64,000 bases of DNA from Gremmenia infestans (taxonomy: Eukaryota; Ascomycota; Leotiomycetes; Helotiales; Hamatocanthoscyphaceae). This document shows, one piece after another, positions 1 to 13,333 of the stretch (positions are counted from its first letter, which is position 1; every line of letters begins with the position of its first letter). Below the pieces are notes generated by a model that did not search any database, was not told the DNA's origin, and was given only the letters and a program-made list of their open reading frames with translations. The translations under genes were made by a program, and so were the position numbers. Location of the stretch: positions 1,860,001-1,924,000 of the forward strand of contig JAFEVB010000015.1 in assembly GCA_032629725.1 (NCBI GenBank), in the 5' to 3' direction.

Positions 1-984
<984 letters not shown>

Positions 985-1610
985 TGTTTATTGTATTGTG
1001 TGTATTGATTGATTGATTGTATTGAGGAACGAAGAACGTAGTATGAAGTAAAGATGCATTCATTCAAAAACAAACATAAAAATCTCAGACAGAAACCAGA
1101 ATTAACAAAAGAAGATGGAGCAATCTTGAAAACACGAAAAGAGGCCTTGAAATCGTATACAGGTATCGGTCACTCAAATCAACCGAAACTATATACACCT
1201 CCAACCTCCCAAACTCCCTCTCGACCGAGCCCAGCCCAGCCCAGCCCAACCCAGATCTTATATCTCCCCTCGATGCGGTGCGGACGGCCCGAAGTAACAC
1301 GGTTGTGTTCTGTTCAGTTCCGTTCAGTTTAGAAATCAGGCGTGACCTGCCAGCCAACCTACGTGGCTCCGGGAAAGAAAATCAGGGCCGTGCTGCATGC
1401 CCCTGCGTCCAGTAGTAGCGGAGTACGGAGTCTGGCTCCGTGGATCGTGGATCATTGATGGGGATTATGTGATGAGATGATGAGATGATGGGTATGTATG
1501 GGAGAGAGATGGGTATGTATGGCTGGCTGCTGTGTATGCTGTGTCAAGGAAGGCGATATTCTCTGGGTGGAAGGGGATTGGTTGGTTGGGTTGGTGGGTT
1601 GATGGGAGTG

Positions 1611-1643
1611 AGGTGAGGAGAGGGGAGGGGAGGGGAGGGGAGG
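1611..1643 (+). repeat. (GGGGA)n microsatellite
   Basis: A run of AGGGG units, immediately preceded by related GAGGTGAGG text. Purine-only on the + strand. Confidence 0.85.
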
Positions 1644-1875
1644 TCAGATGGGTTACACGGGTTCGTCTGAAGGTCCGGTGTCTAGGTAATGTATGGGGTG
1701 CACGACGCGCGGTTTCGGAGAGATGGATGGATGGGTGAGTTCTGGTGTGTGTTGTTTTGATACGTGTGGTATGGCATGGTATGGTGAGGTGATGTGTGGA
1801 TTTAGATTTAGGTTTAGGTTTGGAGTTGATGGATGGCGGGTCATGTTTGCTTACTTCTGTTACTATACGGGATAC

Positions 1876-1901
1876 TTCATTCATTCATTCATTCATTCAT
1901 T
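1876..1901 (+). repeat. (TTCA)n microsatellite
   Basis: About six uninterrupted TTCA/CATT units. Confidence 0.9.
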
Positions 1902-3011
1902 ATATAATCCTACTTTCAAGGCGAGTAAGCGAGTGTTCAAACCGGAGATGAATAATGATGATCCCGCTGGACATTTCCTTCCCTACGTTCAATCAACTCA
2001 GCACTGCGCGATGCGCGCGAAGCTCTAGCTAATCGAGGCTTCGAGGGAGAAGTATGATGTGATGGTTGTAGTGAGTGTGAATGAGCTGAGCTGAGCCACG
2101 TCTCGTCTGGTCTCGTCTTCGTTTCTTGATAGACTACCTAAGGTAGGCATGGCTTGGATTTATTCAATGCCTAGGCCTGGATTCTCGTAGATAGGTAAGA
2201 AAGCGGCAAGGCAGTGTAATGGATGGACATGATGTATGTAGCACAGATGAAATAGAATAAAATACAAAGCGTCGTGTGCTCAAACGGAACGAATGAGAGC
2301 ATACTGTGTAAAACGTGCCATGGCATGGCCCGGCCATCAGAACGTCTGCCTATGCCAATGCTAAGGCCAGTGCCATTTCATTCACAGGCCTAGATGGATA
2401 ATGTAAGATAGATGGAGAGCGCGTGCTCTGTTCGCAACGAATAATTTGGCACGGAATATGTCACGTTGGTGTAGTGTGGTGTACGGGACGGACGGACGGA
2501 CGGAGGGATATGGATATATTATACGGGAGTAAGCTGCCTACCTGCCAACGAACGAGGTCGCTGTGCGCGCAAATCAACTCACCTCTACGCTTGGTTCTCG
2601 ATGCGCAGGTAGGGTAGGGAAGGGAGGGATCTCGGGAATTATAAAATATCTTGAGTAGGAGATGGGAGTGCGAGATATGTGAAGTGACGTGGGAAGGTTG
2701 GATTGTTGGATAGATGGATTAAAGGACGGTGGATGGGGATTGGAAATAAGGGAGGGCTATCACGGGAATCAAGGGAATGGAATTGCATATTCTGGGGTTC
2801 GCGGAGAATATGTCCGCGGGAATGGCATGTTTGGGAGGAGGATAAAGTCCGGGTGCTAGAGTAGGTTGAGGTGGAAAGATTGATTGTATGACTTGGGGTT
2901 GTGCTGTGTGAGATAGATAGGGGATTCCTTTCGAGGGGGGCTGTCGTTGGTGTTGAGGGATTTGGGGGGAGTTGAAAGGGCGGCGGGGTGCGGGGTAAGA
3001 CGTGTCTACGA

Positions 3012-3036
3012 CTCTACTGTACGCCGTACGGTAGAG
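3012..3036. repeat. 12-bp inverted repeat with a 1-nt spacer
   Basis: The left arm (CTCTACTGTACG, 3012-3023) is the reverse complement of the right arm (3025-3036) except for one T-G wobble pair. The centre contains the GTAC word that is frequent in this spacer. Could be a small hairpin or a two-fold protein site. Confidence 0.6.
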
Positions 3037-4400
3037 AAGAATGAGTATTTGGCACGTGGCAAGTAGAAAGAACTTTCAGTGACATTGATAGTTGGTGAGC
3101 TATTGGCTGGCTGTGGCGATGATGATGAAAGGTCCTTGAAGGAGAGCTATGCTATACTCCGTACCTACTCAAGCTTCAGTTGGCTTCCTCAGCTGGGCTT
3201 CCGAGTCAAGGAATTGCATACTGTAGATCTCTATAAGTAGCTTCAGTTGAAGAGATGTTGCACTACATATACCTTCGGTAAGTACGGAGGTAGGCACCAA
3301 CGGTTCTGCAATGCATGTCTGAGAAGCTCGATTTAGTCTGTTAGAAGCTCCAGAGTAAGGACTATGGCATGGAGATAGTACATCATGCATAGACAATACT
3401 TAAATCTCCTTGAACAGACGTAATATTCAGCCCCAGCGGTGAGTATCTACATGATCGAGCTAACACATCTCTTGAGTAAACGAAAAGGTTCAAAAGAGTA
3501 CCAAGTACCATTTGCGAAAGATCAGGACTGCAAATTGACTGGTTCCCACTAAAGTTTTGGTGGCGGAAGCCATTAGACCCTGTTTCTAAGTTAAAGACAG
3601 CCGTTTGATTCAATGGCTTTCGTACAGTAGAGTCATTGCTTCTGTTTCATCCCATGTACATACACGCATGTTCGCTCGCGGAAGGATATGAAGCCTTCCG
3701 CTCTGGCCTCATCTGTATTTAGTATTGGTGGCGCTTGCCTGATCAAGCTGTGATCAGCTACGCCAAGGTGAGCACGGTCTCCTTGCTCAGATCCAGGTCT
3801 TTGTTGATGCTTTTGCTCACCCTTGATGCCATCGCATCGTGGTTCGCGACATACAAGTCGACTGTGCGTGCGATTGGCGGGCACCTTATGATTTTGCGGG
3901 GAAGCAGCACCATTAGATCCAGATACCGGGCAGAAACATGTAGATGTAGGGCCGTTGACTCGAGTCGAGTTGACTTGATTCAGCTCAACCAGGGTTCAGC
4001 GCGCATAGATACAATCCGTACAAGGCGTTTGCTTTGTTACACCCCACTTCCCCCCGCCCTTCCCCCCCGAACAAGGCTCAACCCGATCGGTCTAGTTGCC
4101 GCACGGGTAGGTAGATCAATCTGGACTGGCTCGTGTTCTGGATGTGAGAAGTGACTCAATAATAAAGAAATATAACGGCAAAGTCAGGGTAGGGGTCGCG
4201 GGGAAGCAGTGTCCTCTCCGGAAAAGCAAAATAAAGCATTGCAGCATGTAGTGTAACCCGTGCGTGCCTGTTCCTATCGGGGGCTGGTAAGACACCCAGA
4301 TTTGCAGGTGCAGGTGGGTGCAGCTGTACTGTAGCTGTAGCCATACGTTGGCTTATCTATTACGGAGGTGTGCGGAATTTTCAAAGTACCTACTCTGGGG

Positions 4401-6278
4401 TACAGTACTGTAGGTCGTTTGAAAGATAGCGGTCCGTTTCTTCCTTTGTGGTCTCTCTCCCGAGGTTAACTCAGGTAGTTGCATGCGGAGAAGTGGCATG
4501 TTTGGTAGGTAGGTACTTCGTAGGTATGTAGGTAGGTAGCTCATCTGCAGGGTAGGCTACTACTGTACTGGAGGGGGCGGGAGGTTACAGCTGAATCATA
4601 CTTCGAATGGTAAACTTCTTGGTTGTCGTTGTTGATCAGCACCCGCTAGGAAAGCTTCGTCCCGGTACTGTACATCCGTAGGCCAGCCCTTGCCGGCGAC
4701 CGATGTCTCATTTTTGTCTACTCCATACTGTACCTCACCTTACCTTAGTTTTAGTCCAGTGTAAGGTACAGTACAGTAGAACTTGAACTTTACTGGTAGC
4801 AATACACTACTAGACTACTAGACTAAACTACCTGGTAGACAATGTCAAACAGGCATACGGGTAGTCTAAGAAAACTACTTGTAGGGCCTGTGCCTGTGCT
4901 TGTCTTGTATGCACAGGCCAGCGCCACCACATGGGAATCACGACAGTCTCTATTGCGTCCTACTTACGGGATACCTAGTCTAGGTACCTAGGTAAGGAGT
5001 ACTTTGTACACGAGAATATGGTTCGTGTGATAGGATTAAGCTATCTACGTCAGTGGCTACTTGTATAAATTCGGATTGCTTGAATTTGCCGCCGCATGCG
5101 CAATAACCATATAGTAGAAAAGTTCTGCGCGAGTCATACTTCGTACCTAAGTCTCTCCTTGATGCATCATGTGGATAAACCCCGAACTTACCGACTCCTC
5201 TGTCTTACCCACTTATGCCTTGTGATAATATCCTCTTTACTTACAAAGTATACGGAATAGGTAGATATGGTCTGACTCTGATTCTCTCCAGAGTCTAGGT
5301 TCATTGCGGCCTTCAGAACATCGATTTCCCCCCCACGATTCCCCACGTTCGGGTAGTTGATGTCTCCTGTACAGTACCTCCGTACCGACTCCGGCTTCAA
5401 CACGGTCATCGTGCTCTGAATGGACAGACACTGTGGAGTTATCTCGCTGTAACCCTACTCTCTCTGGTCTTAGCACCATTTGTACAGAACAACCATACTA
5501 CTGTACTTCGTACTACAGCTCCATTTCAGACTGAATAAACATCTACCTACCAACAGGCTGGAGTCTTCCGAAGCAATAAAAGATTCGTGGTCCTTACTCC
5601 GTACTTGACGTCTTTCTTGCCCATGAGTGGCAGGTGGCAGGGTCGTCCTGGCCAAAAGGCCAGGAACCGTTTGGATGCTGCCCCTCACTGATCCATGCTC
5701 CCTCCCCCCTCCCCTCCCCTCCCAAACAAGGCCAACTCCACCGATGAGGCTTCACACCCCTTGCTGGTACGGCTCTGTCACTGTGCCTCGTACGCCTCTT
5801 TACCCTTCAAGTTCCGATGAGACGCCATTGGTGGGATGTTGATGGATGTGTGCATCGAGTTCCCCAGGCCTCCGGGCTGGTAGATTATTCGCATCGCTGC
5901 TTCAAACAGAATCCTCGTAGACCATCTGTCGGTCTGTCAGTCTGTCGGTCTGTCTGTCTGTACATTACGTACGGTAGCACAAAGCCGCGAGGCCAGCAAT
6001 GTTGTGCACTCACAGGCAAGAAGCAAGAAGCAAGAAACTACAGGCCTCGTTTTCTGCTCTCGACGAGTACGCCAACAGAGAGCACGACACGACTTTGCCC
6101 TTCTCTCTCCTCCCTCTCTCCTTTCAGGCTTTCAGGTCGCGGTAGCCCACACCTTACTGGAAAAGCAGAAAGAAGCATTGCCATTTCAGCAGCGCCAGAA
6201 AGGCTTCCGGCTTCTGGCTCCAGCACATCTACCCCTCCACCCCCCCTCGTCTATATTGTTCTTTCTAGCCTACAGTAC
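4401..6278. repeat. Cluster of TACWGTAC words
   Basis: Octamers TACAGTAC or TACTGTAC occur at 4401, 4561, 4666, 4726, 4767, 5370, 5499 and 6271, that is eight copies in 1.9 kb. Two more lie at 55412 and 55604 in another gene-free spacer. The two forms are reverse complements when extended to GTACWGTAC, so this is one word in both orientations. Nothing coding overlaps them. Confidence 0.6.
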
Positions 6279-7583
6279 TACGCCTCCTTTTTCAGCTTGT
6301 AGCATTCGGCGACCGCCCTATGATTTGCACGAGGGTGTTGTTTTAAAGCGGGCCTAGCAACTTTGTATATCTTTTCGTGCCTTCTCTGTGGGCTTAAGTT
6401 TTGCCCTTCCTCCCCCTTTCGCCTACTGTAGATATAGGCCGACCTGTTACCTGTCCGCGATAGCAGAGAGATACCACGCGTAGTTGTCATCGTTTCACCG
6501 ACCCTCTTCAGTCCCGTCTCGTCTCGCTCACGGACGCTTTCAATTGAACCTTTTGGGATTTCATGTTCTAGATCTGGTTCGCTCCATCCTCACTACCGCC
6601 GTCTCAGTCTACAATACTTCGTTTATCTCATCAGTTGCTGCTGGCTGCCGTTATAATAGCAGCGGATGTCTTATCCCGTTCCTACTCGGGACCGTATTAT
6701 CATAGAGGGGTAAAGAGCAAGCAATCAAACACACTTTTGTGCACCGATCATTCCACAGTCCAGCCATCTCCAAAACTACACAGCTTGCTACGCTCTACCT
6801 TGCTGCCACGCTCGATTATTGCATTCGTGCCCTGTCCTGGGAGCAAGTGTCAGTGTCAGTGTCCGATCCAATCGGTCCCAGGTCTCGTCTCGGGAGCCAT
6901 CTTTGAGACTTCGGCCGGCATCTGTCTGGTCCCATGCCCTTGCTGACAGCCCATCTCCCAACGCGCCTCACTCGCTCCAACGCCTCAAGCGATAACTAAT
7001 AACTACTAAACCCTCCAGCTTCTCCACACATTCCAACGCCGCACCAGTGCGTTTATTAGACATCTTGCCTGTACCACCGCTGTGTGTATTATTGCAACGT
7101 CCAGTGCCACCGCCTGTACTCCACAATCTCACTCGCACAAAAAGAGCAGCAGATCAATTGACGAGCAGTAACCCACTTTTCCTGAAAAGCAACTACACTA
7201 CTACCTCTGACCACAGTTCGTCCGCCTGTTATTTTCTTTTCTTTTCCTGTCTGCATCCTACTCGAACTTTATCTTCGTGTGCTTACTAGTCGAAGACAAG
7301 AATACACCTCCGAAACTATCGGCCACGATCAGGGTCCCTGTATTACGTGCATCGCTAGGGTGCATGCAAATATCAATCCACTAGGACTGCTTGCCGCTCT
7401 CACAGCGTATGTTCTCCACTCTATCAGATTCTGATACAATTACCCTCAGGTCCCAATCATTCTAATACTCCGTAGGATCTCAGAGCTCGTTCTCATATAC
7501 GACAGCTCGGCTGCCACATAGCATCATCAACCCCTCGGTGAAGATATATCCATCACGCTTCCCTTACCTCTCACTTGCCCAAC

Positions 7584-9589
7584 ATGGTGAACGTGGGACG
7601 CAATGCCTTATCACAAGGTGAATTCTATCCATCAAGGGATAATTGGCCTCGAAATGATCGCCAATACATGGAAATTCAAGATGGCAGGTTCAATACACCC
7701 TCCGTCCATGGTTATCCCCAGGTATATATCCCCGCTCCCATTTGCGATACCAAGGCCAATCTAACTCGTATCAAAGGCTGTCGAACATGCATTGAGAGAA
7801 TGTGCTCAGATACCCGTGAAAGAGTTTGCTCTTATTGTAATGCAAGATAATGGAGAGCAAAAAACATATTCTTCGACATCTCTAAAGCCCCACTGGCCCA
7901 AAATCTTTACTGAACGTTTCAAACGGGACTTCCACCAATGCGCTCGATGGGCAAATGCAGAAGGATCGTATCCAAACTCAGGTCAGTTAAATAATCAAAC
8001 GAGGAATGAGCATTCCACTGACGGGTATGGAAATCAGTCTACGGCCAAGAGGGCATGTACGACTTGGATTTTGACAGTGGTCATGAATACAGGAGACAAT
8101 CCGCAAGTGGAGAACCTTCCGAAATGCCTCATCGCTTCCGCAACCATCAATCGAGATCAGTGGGGTCTAACGATGGCCAAGTTAGCGGCAAAAGAAAACG
8201 AACCCGATATCTAATCGATGAAAACACGACTATTCCTCCAGTCCAGAAGTTTCAACACCTCGTGATTGGGGATGACGTTGAAGTGGAAAAGTTCTATTTC
8301 CTTCGCTTTAAGGACTTGCAGCAATCATCTTGCAAGGTCATGGCAAAAGCGTTTGTGAAATTGGTTGAACCGAAGAAACAGACGCACCATCCATATACGA
8401 AAGGCGCGGATAGAGCTCCGCCATGGTGGCCGCCTTTGACAGGCGAGAATGCCGTCAAGCACAAGGAGCCCGATCATCTTTACAGACCAGGTAGGTAGCG
8501 GAGAATTTAGTTGAGAACTGTGCTAACATGAATATTAGAGCGCATCCGGCTTCTGATCCACATTCTTCGAATCATCGTCCAGCCTAATCATAAACAGCAT
8601 GAGGCCATACAAAAACATGACCTGAATGTGAAAGCTCTCGAAGAAGTTACTTGGGAAGCAGCGTCGAATTGGTTTAATGACAAGGAGCATCCGGAAAATG
8701 CTGCCAAACGACCCTTCCTCAAAGAGATCTTCAAGGTAGCCAAGTTTGAAGAACGTTACAGGCATGGTGAAATTGGCATGTAACTCTTTCTTGGAAGTGA
8801 TACTCCCGGCTAATTTCTTACATAGATGGCACTGCGACAGTTCCAATTATGTATGGCGAAAGAGGAATTGATGATTCTGATGACGATGAAGAAGGGTGTA
8901 AAGAAGAAGACGACGAAAATGAAAACACTCCCGCTTCCAGCCCTGAAAGCTCGCCAACAATGATGCAAGCGCCACAGCAACATTCTCCGTTTGAGACCGA
9001 CAATCAAACTATTATCCAACAGCGAACCCGACCGTTGATAGTCAATCGCCATTCGCAACAACCGCATATGGAAGATCAGACCGGGTACCTCGATACAAAT
9101 TTCTCTCGCTCAATGGGTGGATATCAAACACAAAGCCCGAACCTTCAACAAGAGTTCCGACGGTCTTTCAATTCAACAGGATTCCCCAGCCCTCAGCAGA
9201 ACATGTACTCGGGCAGCGCTGGTTGGCAAAATAACAACATGCTTGGCAGCTCCTCAATGTCGACAAACTACTGCGTCGCAAATTCATCTCAAGCTACGCT
9301 CGCTCCATCGGCGACCTCATTCCAACTACCACCTATACCCCACGTGCAGCAGCAGCAGCCGACCATGTTACCACCACCCATGGCACACCACACATACAAC
9401 GACGGGCTCCCGAACCCGCGACACTTCGATTCCGGGACCACGCTGGGCATCCAGCTGAGGACCGGTAGTATGGGACACCCGCATCAGATGTCTCAAGGCC
9501 ACGGCTTTGGAGACTTCATGCAGGACGGCAGCAGCTTCGGTACTCATGATCCCGAGATGAAGCAAGAGCAACATATCCGACCAAGCTGA
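7584..9589 (+). CDS. DUF2841 protein (YDR124W-like / hrmA-associated-cluster family helical domain)
   Basis: Five exons: 7584-7721, 7777-7981, 8038-8490, 8539-8766 and 8826-9589, giving about 595 aa. Residues about 230-345 hold the family hallmark, with PYTKGADRAPPWWPP followed by LYRPERIRLLIHILR and a helical stretch. I recognise this as the DUF2841 helical bundle of S. cerevisiae YDR124W and the A. fumigatus subtelomeric hrmA-associated cluster protein. The N-terminal part has a second conserved-looking block (CAQIPVKEFALIVMQ). After the domain come a strongly acidic stretch (about 350-370) and a Gln/Pro/Ser-rich low-complexity tail, as in transcription co-regulators. There is no signal peptide or membrane span. 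The fourth intron uses a weak GTGAAA donor; a GTAACT site at 8780 would shift the frame, so this junction is less certain. Function unknown; a nuclear role is only inferred. It sits alone between two very long spacers. Confidence 0.85.
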
Positions 9590-10123
9590 CGCTAACGCCA
9601 CGCCTTTGAGACCTCCACTTCAATTCACCTCCACATGCATCTCCACATCAGTATCTTCGAGCTCTCTTCTTCGCGAACAAGCAAGCATAGGTGGCAATAT
9701 TTTTAGCGTATACCCGATCGATCGATCCTTCTCGCTATCGACAAATCATTGCGACGTGGTGAACGCAAGCTTTTTCCCCTTCTCTCTTTTTTTCTTTCGT
9801 ATTCTCTCTCTCGTTCCATCAATCCAGTACCTTTCGAAACTTTCCTTTTCCGTGTGGGATGGGAGGATCACTTAATACAGGATTTCATTCGTCCTTTTAC
9901 ACTTTGCGCCGTCACAACACGGAGGAACAGCACACTTATATCGAGTTTCACGCGCATCTATCCTAGCTTTGCAGGGTTCCTATATGACGGATTCGATTAT
10001 CGGTTTATTTCTTTAGCGTACGGTGTGTTGCGTTGCGTTTTAAGCATTATTTAGTTTTGATTTGGATTTAATTATTTCTATATGCCATTCATTCTACGAT
10101 ATGACATGACATATAGCGGGGAC

Positions 10124-10155
10124 GGTGATGGTGATGGTGATAGTGATGGTGATGT
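10124..10155 (+). repeat. (GGTGAT)n repeat
   Basis: About five hexamer units with one A/G variation. Confidence 0.85.
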
Positions 10156-10562
10156 AATGGTCGGTTTATATGCACGTACGCAGACAATCAAACAATGGAT
10201 AATGGGTGTATGTTGATGAGATATGATTACGGGTCAAAGGGTGGATGAATGGATGAATAGCAAGGAATATATTATGAGCCAGCTTGTTTTTTGCTCTCTG
10301 TCTGTCTATCTGTACTTCTCTCTCGACTTATCATGATGAGCTAAATGGGGAAGAAAAGAGAAAAGAAAAGAAGAGAATAAATTCCGCGGCCGTTGCGTTA
10401 CGTGGGGTTGAATTCAAAACTGGGGATGGGAATGGGAATGGGGAGGGAAAAAGAACAGGAGCTTTCGTTTCTTTTTCTTTTCGTTTTTCAACTATAGTGA
10501 GAATGAGAATGAGAGATCGAGAGTATAGTGCGGTGCGGTGGTCTACTTAATTTTAAATGGAT

Positions 10563-10591
10563 ATCTATCTATCTATCTATTTATTTATCTA
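10563..10591 (+). repeat. (ATCT)n / (ATTT)n microsatellite
   Basis: Four ATCT units grading into TTAT units. Confidence 0.85.
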
Positions 10592-12601
10592 CCTTTCCGA
10601 TTTCTGCTTTCTAGTCTTTTCATTCTCATTCAACAATTTCATTTTGGATTAGTTGATTAGTTAGTTTGGAATCTTTATTTTTATTATACGTTTTCGTTCA
10701 ACCTCTTTTTATTCTATTAGATTTGCCTATCTAGCTTAGCCTGGTTGTGGGTGCGTGAGTCGGTGGGTGGATGGGTTTAATTTATAGGATTGGGGTTTGA
10801 GTATAGGGGAGGGGGATTGGGAGAGGGAAGATGGGGGGAGAAGGTTTGATATATTCTTAGTTGGTTTTTGTGTGTTTTTGGTTTTTGGGGTTGTGTTTAG
10901 GCAGGTTAGGATAATTAAGATATTTATTGATTATATGTGTTGGTGTGGATGAGTGAGTGTTGTGTGAGTGAGTGGGTTGAGTGGGTGACTGGGTGTGGGT
11001 GGTTTTCGATTTGAATATGACGGGGTAAGAGAATGCGGATGAGGGAGAGGTAATTGTGACTAGGTGGTGGATTGCAATTGGAGGAGTGGAGGGAAGGGGA
11101 GGGAAGGGAAGGGGTTTTCGTATTTCGCTTTATATTTATTATATATGACTATGGGTAGTCCCTCCACATTCCGAGGATCTCGTGCTCTCCTACTTTTATC
11201 AAGTGGAAGATGATAAAAATATATATCGGAGACTGGTTATCGCTTGTATGAAAGAACTTCTACGGTTGAGATAACATATAAGTGCAAAGTATTTTTATGC
11301 GTATCTTTTCCTCATCAGAGTGATCATGAGTCCTTCGAATAGATCACTTTAAATGTCACTATTATACCTAGACATTCGGCATCCGAATACTGATATTTAA
11401 GCTACGCAGATCACCAAAGTAAATTGCCTCCGCAAGTAATAGATTTAAGTAGCCTCCTGGCGAGGGAAGAATTACTCTCGGTCAGTCTTGGCCATAAAGT
11501 TGATCTTGAGAATTCAGAAATCCCCGAGAAGTTCAGTCATGTTAAATCCTTCTATATACCTTGGAAAGATACCCATGCATAAGAGAGAGGGCATTCGTGT
11601 CGCTTGCTGCCGAGATCCTGATAACGATGGGTAGGTATATAGTATCTATATGTATAGGTAAGTTTAAAATTTCTATAATCGAAGGAGTGTCATTCCCGCC
11701 ACTTGATTCGGCGGGCTTATCTACCTACCTACGAATTCAAAGTAGATGGATGACCTTCAGTTTCGCATAGAATCATGTGCAAAAGTACTCAGCTACAGAT
11801 GTGGAGTCTGATTGTCCTTGATAGGCCATACATAAATACGGAGATGCCGTTTCTCAATCCCTTCAAATAATAGTGTTGTTCTAGTATTCCAATCGAAAGC
11901 AGTATTCTCGGCACCTGAGCAAGTAAAGATTCCGTTGTCACCGTGGAGTATGGAGGAGTACTGTCAGCGCTTCGGTACGGTAGGTGACCTAAACCCTGAA
12001 GGCGCTATAGTATAGAATTTCCCCGGTGTCCTTAACACCCCTGAGCTACCCCGGGCCTAACCGCGTCTGGAGGGTCCCCGCCCCCGCCTCCGCCCCATCC
12101 GTCCAGCCCAATGCAACCAGTAGTAACCAAGTACTGCATAGGTAACATAATAATATACTCCCAACGAGCACGGCAAGCCCTTGGGGATCTTCTCTTTTGG
12201 GGGCTGAGAAAATATTCCTGCCTTGAAATCAAAGCATGAAGAATGGTCATTCCCAGCTAGATTCCATAGTACCTACTTGGTACATTCCCCGCTCTTCAAT
12301 AGGATAAATCCCATGGAGAAGTGTTGCTATTGGTAGATGCATGACCGTTTTTGAAACGATTAATTTATTCGGTGATGCATGGTTACCCATATGAGGAGGG
12401 TAACATGGGCTATGCAGGGGAAGAGCTCGGGAGCTGTTGTCTAACCCGAAGCCCTTATATAATAAGAAAACTCTCGCCCTCTCTCGTATTTCCCCCCTTT
12501 TACCTACCGGTTTGGATCGAACATTCGAGACCTCCGTATCTGCCAAATCCTCTTTCGCGATAGTTTTCTAGATCTCAATTGCATATCATTCATTCATCAA
12601 G

Positions 12602-13333
12602 ATGAAACGATTTTCCGCTATTGCTTTTATAGCCCTCGCGAGCTGCGCAGCAGCTGCAATTCCAGCTTGCGCCGTTAAGTGTCTGGCCGATGCTATCTCT
12701 TCGTCTACTACCTGCGGCGCAAGCGATCTGAAGTGCCAATGCGACACCTCAAATCAGTCCAAGATCCAGGCTGACGCTACCCCTTGTGTCATTGGGGCTT
12801 GTCCCGATCCCTTAGGTACTTGTGTTTCTCCGCCTTCCTTCTTTCCTTCTTTCTTTCCTTACCAGCTAAATGCCTGTCTAACCTGATCTTGATCACTAGC
12901 TGTCCTTTCCGCTGCCCAGTCTGATTGCGCCGCGGCTACTGCTGGAGGTGGATCGTCGTCAGCCGCCGCAACAAGTGCAAGCTCAGCGGCGCCGACTGTC
13001 GCCTCCAGCGATACCACAACTGCTTCTTCGGCTTCAGAATCTGCTGCTGCACCTTCGAGCACCTCGGCGTCATCCACCGAGGTTTCGAGTTCGACTGTGA
13101 CTAGCTCGTCTGCCGGTGGTGCAACAACATCATCCGCGACCAAGGTAGTACCTCCTTTCGCCCCCGCTACTGGGGGCTCTTCATCATCCGCGACCAAGGT
13201 AGTACCTCCTTTGGCCCCCGCTACTGGGGGCTCTTCCTCTGCTGCTGCCTCGAGTACCGCCGCCGCGGGCCAGCTTGTCGCGGGAGCCGGAGGTGTGTTG
13301 GCGGCTGGCATGGCCGTTCTTGCAGCGTTGTAG
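12602..13333 (+). CDS. CFEM-domain GPI-anchored cell-wall protein
   Basis: Two exons, 12602-12815 and 12900-13333 (intron 12816-12899, branch GTCTAAC), 215 aa. A hydrophobic signal peptide (residues 1-18) is followed by one CFEM domain with all eight cysteines in the family spacing (C23, C27, C38, C45, C47, C62, C67, C81). It also has the Asp (D42) before the CxC that ligates haem iron in characterised fungal CFEM proteins. The rest is a Ser/Thr/Ala-rich, probably O-glycosylated stalk, then a hydrophobic C-terminus (GVLAAGMAVLAAL) expected to direct GPI anchoring. An 18-residue unit occurs twice in the stalk (54-bp DNA repeat). CFEM proteins serve in haem/iron capture, wall structure or, in plant-associated fungi, as effectors; which applies is not visible. 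The next gene to the right makes haem precursor, which may be coincidence. Confidence 0.93.
13129..13236 (+). repeat. 54-bp tandem duplication in the CFEM stalk
   Basis: Two nearly identical 54-bp units encode SSATKVVPP(F/L)APATGGSS. They differ at about one visible base (TTTCGCC versus TTTGGCC), so the duplication is recent and in frame. Confidence 0.85.

Larger units (their letters stand above)
985..7583. other. 6.6 kb gene-free spacer with low-complexity DNA
   Basis: No open frame here resembles a protein. The left part (about 985-3000) is G-rich on the + strand, with GGATGG, GGGGA and TTCA microsatellites. The middle (about 4.4-6.3 kb) carries repeated GTACWGTAC words. The right part (about 6.3-7.58 kb) is pyrimidine-rich on the + strand, as expected of a long promoter and 5' leader for the DUF2841 gene that starts at 7584. 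The downstream gene may therefore have an unusually large regulatory region, but a lineage-specific non-coding RNA cannot be excluded. Confidence 0.6.
9590..12601. other. 3.0 kb spacer with microsatellites
   Basis: No supportable gene. It contains a GGTGAT run (10124-10155), an ATCT/ATTT run (10563-10591), and long G/T-rich and GA-rich stretches at 10.7-11.1 kb. Some of the first kilobase is probably the 3' UTR of the DUF2841 gene. The right end (about 12.4-12.6 kb), with a CT-rich run and TATATAA-like text at 12456, is probably the promoter of the CFEM gene. Confidence 0.6.

Noticed and set aside
12012..12061. Possible tRNA on the minus strand (text resembling a D-arm, TAGCTCAGGGG..GTTA)
   Set aside because: No matching anticodon arm, T-arm or acceptor stem could be built downstream, so it is not a tRNA gene.
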